Source of the DNA: Acanthornis magna
Lineage: Eukaryota; Chordata; Aves; Passeriformes; Acanthizidae
Assembly: GCA_036785705.1 (NCBI GenBank)
Contig: JAWUZG010000138.1
Coordinates: 2,373,501-2,437,500, forward strand
Direction of reading: 5' to 3'
Length of the DNA stretch: 64,000 bases
Made by a program: the position numbers and the translations under genes. Shown here piece after piece: positions 55,601 to 64,000 of this stretch; positions within the stretch are counted from its first letter, which is position 1; each line of letters begins with the position of its first letter. The notes beneath the pieces were generated by a model. That model saw nothing but the letters and a program-made list of their open reading frames with translations, had not been told where the DNA came from and did not search any database.

Positions 55601-58600
55601 AGGATGGCCCAAGGCAGCTCCTGCTGCTGTAGCCAGGCCCACTCAGACCTGGGATGTACAGACAGTGACCTCCAGAGCCCCAGAGCACAGCAATCCATGG
55701 ATAACAGGCATCTGGAGTGATCCTGTACACACAGACTGTGGAGTTATGGACCGTCCAGACCTGTCTGCTAACAGATTTCCTTTGCTCAGTGCTGGTGGCA
55801 TCTCCTGCACCGTGGTGTCACACACGGGATGCACCACACCTCCATCAGGGACACGGGCACGTGGACAGTTCTACAGCAGCAATCAGCACCCACCTCCAAC
55901 CACAGCCATGCAACCCTCTCCTCAGCTGAGGAAAACACATTATAGCTCCTCAATAATAATCATAAAAAGAAATTAATCCACTTTGATTAACAATAAAGGG
56001 GGGCTTTTTCTTAATTCTTAGTAACTGCTAAATAATTTCCAACCATTTTTGCCTTGATTTCAATTCCTGGTGTATTAAAAAAAAATCAATTCCAGCTTAA
56101 GGCTTATTAAAGTATTATTCTATCTGCAGATGTGATTAGAATGAAATGGACAAGGCTGGGTTTAATGGTCTTGCTCTCGTAACATCACTGGTTACTTAGA
56201 ATCCCTTGGGATCATGGCTGTGCTCTCCTTCACTCCCACCAGGACACACCTCCCCAGTGTCTCACGCCTCAAACTGCCACCTGACTCTACTCCTTTGTGG
56301 ATATTATCCCAAAAACATTGATTTCTTTCAAAAGATGCATTTCAGGCTTAACAGGGCCACGGCTGTCACTTGGAAGCGCAAACAGAAATCTGAGTTTTCA
56401 GGGTGGTGTTCGTTGTTCTTCGTGGGGCACAGAACACTGGGAAAAGATGAGGCATTGTCAAAACGGAAAATGCACTCCTAGAAACCCCCGAGGTGTTTGT
56501 GAGGCAAACAGAGCGCAGGGTGTGGCCCCTGGGTGGGATCAGCAGACAGCACAGTCTGAGCAGCCCCTGCCCATCCCTGAGGTGGAGAAGCCTGGGCAGA
56601 GCCTGCAGCTGCCCTGCCCAGGGGTCCTGTTCTCCTGGGACAATGCCATGGACTCCATGCTCTGTCTGACTGAATCTGCACCCTGAGCAGCTCCCACACG
56701 AGAGGCTCTGAGCTCAAATCCCCCACTGATGGTTCCTCACATCCCACTTGGGAAGAAGGACAATGCTGTCCTCTCCTTCCTGCTGTAAGGTGGGGAAGTT
56801 TGGCACGGGGGTAGACCAGATCAGATTTTGGCAGTATCTAAATGCATCCCCCAGGTTTGACAGGGTCTTTGAAAGCCCCCATCAGAGTTACCTGGGCTGT
56901 TTGTACCCAGGAGGGTACAGGGAGGATCAGGTTCCGTGGCTGGCAGGAGAACCAGGCTCCCCCATGGAGCTCAGGGTGGCACCTGCTGCCAGGGCAGCCC
57001 CGAGGGCAGGGCCAGAGTTCCTGCCCGAGGGACAGAACGTGCAGAACCTCGAGACAGAACGGCACAGAGACACCTCCTGGGGTGCCCAGCGGGAAATGCT
57101 GCAGAGGTGGCTCAAACCATCATTCTCCCTGGGAGGCAAAGGACTCTCGTTTATAGAGAAAACATCCTTGTGTGAGCTGAAAATGAGGTTGAAAATGAGG
57201 TTGTTTGTGGGGCTCTCTCCCTGTCTGAGTTCAGACAGTGCTCTCCAAACAGCATTTAAATAAAGGTCTCTGCCCTCTGGTTTTGGTGGAATTACACCAA
57301 AGGCACTGAGGTGGGAATTAGTTGTATCGTTTGGGACCAAAATAAGGTTTTACTCATGTCCTGCTCCTGCTGCCAAACACAGGAGTCAAGTTCACCTCAA
57401 CTTTCTCTGAGTTTCACATAAGAAATATTAAGCCAGTTAAACTTTGATAAAATCTACGAGTCCCCTCTGAAGGAAGAAGACTTATGCTGATGTGTGGAGT
57501 TGAAATAAGATTGACATTTGGAGGACATGAAATCTTTTGGGAAGCCCTAAAATATCCCCTAAGTAGGTCAGCTCAGTGACCTGGATCTGTACTTTTAATA
57601 CAGGAGTAGCCTATATTTGCTCCAAGTGTTTGCTGAGGAACGAAGGGTTTTTGAGCTGTGGATTTATTTTTAGTAGTTAAATGTGACCTTTGTAGGAGAT
57701 CCTATAATAAGAACAATGATGAAGCTGGCCAGGGGTGAGTCACACCACATGCTTTGATTTAGAGATGATGAACACACATCATTTATCCCCTGGTCATTTT
57801 GGGGAGAAACTCTCCTACAGGCAATTTTCACTGGAGGAATCAAGTCAATACTCTCAAATAGGAGGAATTTCTTGATGGTAAAAAGTATTCCTCATCTTAC
57901 AGGGTAATTAATCATAGTTTCCATCAATGGAGAACAGATTCTTTAGGATCTAAAATAAAAGAAGACACCTGGGCAAGGCCAGAGGTTCCCCACTGCCTTG
58001 CCAAGCCTAGCTCAGATTTCAGCAGCTGCCATCCAGGATGGATAACCTCCCTTTATAACCTCTCTTATTTTTCAACTTTCCCCATTCTAATACAGCCTAA
58101 ACAAATAAGTACAGAAAAGGTTGAGCTTCCTTCCTGCTTTGAGGTGTTCCTTACCCTGAGCCCCCCCAAATCACTCAGCAAATCTCCCAGCTGTGGGAGA
58201 AACTACAGTCTGGGTGGGGAAGAGAAAGCTTTTATTCCTGTCTAACCACACCAGTAATTCCCAGCCTTCCCTGGGAATAAATCTGAGTTACCATATACAT
58301 CACCCTGCTGATCTAAATCCACGTGGGGTTCATGGAAAATCAATATTTGTGTGAATATTCTGCAGGCAAGGGATGAAATTAGTCACAAGATATTAAGTAA
58401 AAGATATGTGAAATGATAAATGGAGTGGCTTCCCAGAGGACATTTTCCCTTCAGGCCTTCAGTGAAGATCTCACTGTCTCAGATTAAACGTTCCAGCTCA
58501 GCCAGGGAGGAGGAAAGCTGCAGGGATCACGGAGCTCTGGATCACCAGAGGTCTGGCCTGGATCTCCACACTCATCCAGTCCAAAAGTCTCCTGTGGCAC

Positions 58601-58633
58601 TGGGCTCCAAGGAGCACATCTGCACCACCATTC
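55601..58633. other. Unique sequence, no gene seen
   Basis: About 3 kb. 55930-56180 and 57280-58080 are AT-rich and free of recognised repeats. 'gaaaatgaggtt' is repeated in tandem at 57179-57202. A 171-codon frame (56748-57263) has no recognisable domain. Confidence 0.45.
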
Positions 58634-58713
58634 ACGGAATCCTGGAATGGTGTGGGGTGGAAGGGCCCTCAAAGCTCACCCCATTCCACTCCCTGGGGCT
58701 GCTCAGGGCAAAC
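58634..58713 (-). mobile_element. Short CR1 3' tail
   Basis: The plus strand reads 'acggaatcctggaatggtgt', 'ggggtggaagggccctcaaa', 'ccccattccactccctgggg', the antisense of a CR1 3' end most like subfamily B. Truncated after about 80 bp. Confidence 0.82.
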
Positions 58714-59189
58714 CCAAGCTCCAGATAGACATTGACTGAGCCATCCAACATTCACTGCAACTGCCGTGGAGACACAGCTCCCACCCTCCTCCTCTCCAGA
58801 GAAATAACCTGACTGTGGTTTCCCTTTCCTAGGACACAATTAAACACCTGGAAAGAGGATCAGATCCATCAGAACTGGTTATTTCTTTGAATGACTCTGC
58901 CACTGGGTCTGGAAAGTTTGTGGCAGATCACACTGCACATCATCTCCACAGGCAGCCGGATGTATTTCCAGTGTTATGCAAGGACTTTGCCACTTCCCCC
59001 CTCTTTTCCTGCTTCTCCTCTCCATCCAAGAATCTGCCCCTCTGTTCCTGTCTTTTCTTTGACAGCTAGATCATGGCTGCCAGAGGGATGATGTGTTTTA
59101 GGTAAGGAGCACACAAAAATAATCCCTCCTTCAATGTGTTCCCACAGAACAAGCTTGGAATGTGCTTGAAACATCTCCCTGGGACAGGG
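58714..59189. other. Unique sequence, no gene seen
   Basis: No recognised repeat or coding family. Confidence 0.45.
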
Positions 59190-59470
59190 ACAGGACGCAG
59201 GGAACAGCTGGAGCTGTGCCAGGGCAGGGCCAGGCTGGAGATCAGGGAAAGGCTCTTCCCCAGAGGTGCTGGGCACTGCCCAGGCTCCCCAGGGAATGGG
59301 CACAGCCCCGAGGCTGCCCCTGGATCCCTGGCAGTGTCCAAGGCCAGGCTGGACATTGGGGCTTGGAGCAGCCTGGGACAGTGGGAGGTGTCCCTGTCCA
59401 TGGCAGAGGTGGCACTGGATGGGCTTTAAGGTCCCTTCCAATCCAAACCATTCTGGGATTCTGTGATTAT
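59190..59470 (+). mobile_element. Chimeric CR1 (subfamily A 5' half, subfamily B 3' half)
   Basis: 59200-59312 ('gatcagggaaaggctcttcc', 'gctgggcactgcccaggctc', 'agggaatgggcacagccc') is the sense of the subfamily A copies at 4636 and 9076. From 59319 it switches to subfamily B ('ctggatccctggcagtgtcc', 'gcttggagcagcctgggaca') and ends with the B tail 'aaaccattctgggattctgt'. The switch lies at GCTGCC (59313-59318), which both subfamilies share. Full, clean 3' terminus. Non-coding. Confidence 0.92.
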
Positions 59471-60451
59471 GACATCAGAGTGGGAACACCAGTGCCCTGT
59501 GCAGACAGTGAAGGATAAGATTTGTCTCCAAAGGACAGTTAAAATTTTGGGTGCAATGGGTTCCACTCAAGTGACAGGAGGCAAGGGCTTGGTAAAGAAA
59601 TGTCACCCAGGGTCAAGTCCTCTATCCCAGAAAGGGTCCAGAGCACACCTAGCCTTGCCCTGTTCCCGCATGAATTCACTTTGTCCTCTTCTTCGTAACA
59701 GCTTTTAAATGGTCCATCAATTATCCGGAAAATCTCACCCTTCCAAGCTTTGGCTTGGAGGAAAAAATGCTGATGTATTGATGTTTGTTAATAGAATATA
59801 TTAGATAAGTAAATCAGTCTGTTAAAGGGATATTAAATGGGAGAATGGTTTCCCTCATACTTTAAATGAATAGAAAAGTCTTTAAATGTCAATAACATTA
59901 TGCAATCATCTTGGGAGTTGACTTAAAAAATGGATTTATTTGTGTATTTGATAGAAATCTATCCTAAGATAATACAACCAAGACATATGCTGACATTTGC
60001 ATTCATTTTTTGATTTATCTATGGAAAGACTGACAAAATAGGACCCAAAAGGGGTGATAAGGTGTTTCTTCTTTCTCTTCACTGACAGACTTTTTTAGGT
60101 TTGCCCTCAGACTGCTTTTATCTTCAAAGTGTCCCAGAAATGCAAAGCAATGTCAGGAACAGACTCGGTCCCAGGTAAACAAATGCAGCCAGGAGCCTGA
60201 CTCAGTCATTCCTGGCTATGATGGGCAAGGTTGGCATTGATGTCGGCAAATCTAAATGGAACAGTCCTGCTGATTGCAGTGGCACTCAGGGAATCTCGGT
60301 GTGAATTGGACCATCCAAAACCCCAGCAGGGTGAGCAGGGTCTGCCCATGCTCTGCTGTAGGACAGCTCTCTGTGGTGCCCCGGTGGATTTATTGGATCT
60401 AAAGGCCAGAATAGGAAATCATTTGCTCCAACAAACACCTTTTCCTAAGGT
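59471..60451. other. Unique AT-rich sequence, no gene seen
   Basis: 59700-60070 is AT-rich, evenly textured and repeat-free, a candidate conserved non-coding block (inference). No gene seen. Confidence 0.42.
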
Positions 60452-60754
60452 GAGGCACCTCTGGGGTGATCCTGCCCTGTGCCCAGCCCTGGAGGCACCT
60501 CTGGGGTGCTCCTGCCCTGTGCCCAGCCCTGGAGGCACCTCTGGGGTGCTCCTGCCCTGTGCCCAGCCCTGGAGGCACCTCTGGGGTGCTCCTGCCCTGT
60601 GCCCAGCCCTGGAGGCACCTCTGGGGTGCTCCTGCCCTGTGCCCAGCCCTGGAGGCACCTCTGGGGTGATCCTGCCCTGTGCCCAGCCCTGGAGGCACCT
60701 CTGGGGTGCTCCTGCCCTGTGCCCAGCCCTGGAGGCACCTCTGGGTGCTGTGCC
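60452..60754 (+). repeat. 40-bp minisatellite inside CR1 (copy 2), seven units
   Basis: Unit starts at 60452, 60492, 60532, 60572, 60612, 60652 and 60692, with a partial at 60732. Units 1 and 6 carry 'ggtgatcc' and the others 'ggtgctcc'. The recurrence of the variant at a distance of five units suggests expansion in blocks. 40 is not divisible by three, so the frame rotates through the array. Confidence 0.97.
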
Positions 60755-61236
60755 AGCTCGCGATGCTCAGCCCAGCAGGACAGCAGCTCCTGAGCAGGGC
60801 CAGCGGAGGCTGCGCAGTCAGGAAGGGCCTGGAGCATGGCCCATGGTGCCCAGGGAAGACTGAGGGAGCTGGGGCTGCTCAGGCTCCAGAGGAGCCCCAG
60901 CTGAGATGGCCTCAGCCCTGGCTGCCATGGCTGTGTGCAGGGAGGCTCCGAGCAGGGCCGGGCTCTGCTCTGGGGCAGCAATGGCACAGAGGAACGGCAC
61001 CGACTGAGCCCAGGGAGCTCCCCCTGCACGGGAGGCACAACTTCTGCCCTGGGCAGTGCCCAGCCCTGAGCAGAGCCCAGAGAGGGCTGGAGTCTCCTCC
61101 CTGGGGATATTGCAGAGCTGTGGGGACACAGTGCTGTGCCCTGAGCTCTGGGATGGCCCTGCTGGAGCAGGGAGGTGGCACAGATGGGACACACTGAGCT
61201 CCCTCCAGCCTGACCCATCTTGGGATTTTGGGATCT
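60452..61236 (+). mobile_element. CR1-derived element with internal 40-bp tandem repeat (copy 2)
   Basis: The element starts inside the 40-bp repeat, so 5' truncation fell there. It has seven full units and then the same 473-bp 3' body as copy 1 (60732-61204, seven substitutions, no gap). It ends with its own tail carrying 'ttgggatt' and 'ttgggatc', the 8-bp terminal repeats typical of CR1. Different flanks and a different tail from copy 1 argue for independent retrotransposition rather than duplication of a chromosome segment. No intact reading frame. Confidence 0.92.
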
Positions 61237-64000
61237 GTAGCACACACTATAATCTCAAAATAAAACCGAACTTCAACTCATCCTTAATAAGCAAATTTTA
61301 TCCTTGAGTATACTTCCATGTTTTTGTGTTTGAGGAAACATGGAATAACACTGTGGTTTTGAGTTGAGCCCAAGCTGAGGCACCATCTACCACATCAGAA
61401 ACTGCCTCTGCCAGGGTCTGCTCTTGTTCTTGGGCCCTCCTAGACCCAACCTCTTGTGAGGACACTCTGGGCTTCATCCCTGTCTTTTGTCATCTAAAAA
61501 TGAGGTGTCTCAAGCTGGTTTTTGGGTTCCTCCCACCATACAAGGAACAAGAGAGGCATCTCCACAGTACAGAAGGGAAAGCCTTGGGATGTGGTGCATC
61601 ACCTCCTGGAGGTGTCCGGCTCCTGAACACAGCAGAGGCGGCTGAAGTTTGGATCCTGCCACTGGAATGACAGCTTAAGCCTTGAGTTGAAGCAGCACTT
61701 CTATATATATGTGGGAAATTCTCTCATTCATTTCTTATCTCATTTCTTAACGAAATTCTGTGACCTCTGGGTAGGTGACATGAAGTCAGCACAGACTTCG
61801 ATTCCCTGCAGTGGAGAGGCCATCAAGGAGTTGTGACAGTTGCTAAAGAACTAAATGTATTTGATTGCTGCATTTCTGGGACTCAGCACAAATCTCTGCG
61901 TGGAAATTAAGAGACAAATTATATCTCTCTGCTGCATCTCCATGACAAACAGATTTTGTGTACTGATTGCACCTCGATTTTGTTTGGTTTCAAGAGTTTC
62001 AGGTAAATGGGATCTGTTTATTTAAGTGAGTTATAAATTTTAGGGAACGAGCTCAGTTTAAAGAGGTATCTAAATTTAGCTGTAGTGGTAAGTACTACTA
62101 ATAATGCCCCAATAGAAACAATTTTCTCCTATATTCCCCAAACTCCGACTTAACTGCTTCAGAAGCTCTTTGGATGGCCAATTTCTCCTGGAGTTAAGGT
62201 TGTGACAGCCTCATAACTGTGTTGATAGCTCTCACAATTACTGATTAGTCTTGAAAGTGGTGAGCAATTCCAGCAGTAAACAGCAAATCTCTCCCCATAA
62301 TCTGCTGACTGTTACCCTGCTGCAATGGTTGGGAAAGTCCCCTTGAAATCTAAAGCTGAATTTCAAACCCACTTCATTCACTGAGGCAAATGTGACTTTC
62401 AGCTGGTTGGACTCAGCTTCTGGAGCTGCTGATAGGAAGGAAACCTAATTAATGGGGAGTTAAAGAGAGTGATAACAGCTGGAGTGGGATTAGTGGTGTG
62501 AGCTTTTACCCTTAGTTCTCTGTGGTCATCCCGGGGAAATAATCTATCACTGGAGCAAAAGACACGATCCAGGCATTCCATTTCATTTGAATGATACAGT
62601 TTGGAGCCTGCTCTAAGAAAACATCTGAAGGAAGAGCTGCCAAAACTCCTCAGAAAACGACTGCCCAATGATATTGAGCATCCCAGGAGCTCAAAGCATT
62701 CAGGACGCTCTCGGTTCCAAATGACAAGGTGTTTTCTCCCACAGAGGTGACTGGGAATCTTTTAATTGAAATGAGGGGGAATAAAAATGTTATGGAGTCG
62801 TAAAGCTTGCAGCTACAGATGGAACAGCTGGCACAGCAGGGACAGAGACATCAGGCACAGCTTGACACTCCCCAAAGTCCTGTGTGTTCAGAGCCAGGGC
62901 TGGGGACATGAGGCACCTTGGTCCTTGAAGGACCCAAGCTTATTTTAACTCCCCTCACACCCAGGATGGATGCACTGGGCTCGGGACTAAAGACTTGCAT
63001 GACTTTTTTTATTGGTTGTGCCTTTACAAAAGGATTTTATAGACCCATCAACCCTCCAAAACCAATGTCCTGCGGAGGGCACTTCCCAAACAAGTCCTTG
63101 CTGTGACCATGGGTGTCACAGGAGTGGAATGACCTTAGAACGCACTCAGACCTTTCTGAAAGCCCAGTGCCTGTGCTCACTCTGGAAAGGAAGGGCAGGA
63201 GGGAAAGAATGATCCCATTTGATGTTTCTTGTCCAAGTTCTGTTGGGAGAAGCTCCGTGGCAAGGAGGGAGCAGAGGGCTGCGGATCTGCCTGGCTTTAG
63301 AGACCTTCACCCGTCCTTGCAGCACACAAAGAGCACTCCTGATTATTCTGGATAAATCTAAATAAATCAATACCGAGCAGCACACAGTGACCCCAGGCTG
63401 TGTCAGGAGGAGGATTAGCAGGAGTCATTGGGAACAGTCTCATCTTTGCTCTTTACTCTTGACAAATCCCTGGCAGCAGGCACCAGGTCCTGCCTGTGCC
63501 TCGAGGGGAGGGGACGGAGAGGAGGATTTGCCTGTTGCTAAACCTTCTGCCAAGGCAATGAAAGGAAATATCAGCTCATTTTCCTCAGCAAGCTGTGGCC
63601 TCTACCACAGGCAGCAAAGTGATCAAGGCACCCTCTGTGCTGGCCGTGGCCCTGTCTGGGAGCTGAACATTTGTTCTGCCTGTGGGCAGCTCCATGAGAT
63701 GGCTGCCAGGCCTCACTCTCACTGCTGGGTTTATTAGATGCACCCACCCACTGACACTGGGACATCCTTCCTCCCAATTTATCCGGAATTTTGGAAGGAC
63801 CAAGCTCAGGGGGCTCTTCAGGCTCCTCTCTGAGACTGCAACCTACTGCCTCCCCCAGGAGCCTGGGGACAGCCCATGTGGCACTGCCACCACAGCTTTT
63901 GTCATGCAGAAATGCCCTTTGCCTTCTCCTGAATGCAGTTTGGGTTCCACTGGACACCACTGCCAGGAGACCCTCCCAGCCAGCCCAGCTGGGCTGTTCT
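61237..64000. other. Unique sequence to the window end, no gene seen
   Basis: About 2.8 kb. 61690-62120 is AT-rich, with a short TA run at 61702-61711. No recognised repeats. Open frames up to 129 codons lack recognisable domains. Confidence 0.45.

Noticed and set aside
60452..60754. Regular 40-bp direct repeats as a possible CRISPR array
   Set aside because: Units abut with no spacers, no cas genes exist, and the context is a CR1 in a vertebrate-type genome.
60445..61245. 266-codon minus-strand open frame with regular peptide repeats
   Set aside because: Antisense of the second CR1-derived copy; the regular repeats come from the 40-bp array.

Overview
The window reads as non-coding DNA from a songbird-like bird nuclear genome. 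The evidence is about nineteen fragments of the avian LINE CR1 in both orientations, at least six retroviral long terminal repeats (LTRs) or LTR pieces, and many micro- and minisatellites lying between unique sequence. There are no operons, ribosome-binding sites or dense open frames. I found no exon, tRNA, rRNA or known small RNA gene that I can support. Every long open frame either runs through a repeat or has no recognisable family content. The window is therefore intergenic or part of a very large intron. Assignment to a passerine is inference from the repeat types.

Layout. 0-9.5 kb: CR1 copies, including one inserted into another (1315-2250), a CTTTC array and a truncated LTR. 9.5-16 kb: mostly unique, with one CR1 and a G-rich satellite block at 14.1-14.4 kb. 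16-24 kb: three LTRs that appear complete (16102-16633, 19133-19690, 23467-23980), an adjacent piece of a different endogenous retrovirus (ERV), and a 21-bp minisatellite. 24-34 kb: unique sequence with GA-rich, 19/20-bp, 32/23-bp and 29-bp tandem arrays. 34-40 kb: a CR1 derivative with an internal 40-bp tandem repeat, an old reverse-transcriptase (RT) fragment, and a pyrimidine-rich block with a CCTT array. 40-52 kb: mostly unique, scattered CR1 tails, and a promoter-bearing solo LTR at 51996-52487. 52-64 kb: unique sequence, a chimeric CR1 (59190-59470) and a second copy of the 40-bp-repeat CR1 (60452-61236).

The strongest candidate for something undescribed is the CR1 derivative at 34195-34975 and 60452-61236. 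The copies share 473 bp without a gap and differ at only seven positions, although their flanks and 3' tails differ. Both carry a 40-bp tandem repeat made from CR1's own RT-coding region, about 2.7 units in one and seven in the other. This looks like a recently mobile, probably non-autonomous CR1 subfamily with a built-in variable repeat. Next are a CR1 that switches subfamily at a shared GCTGCC, and a 134-bp sequence of unknown family present twice at 96% identity, one copy beside a perfect 16-bp-arm hairpin.
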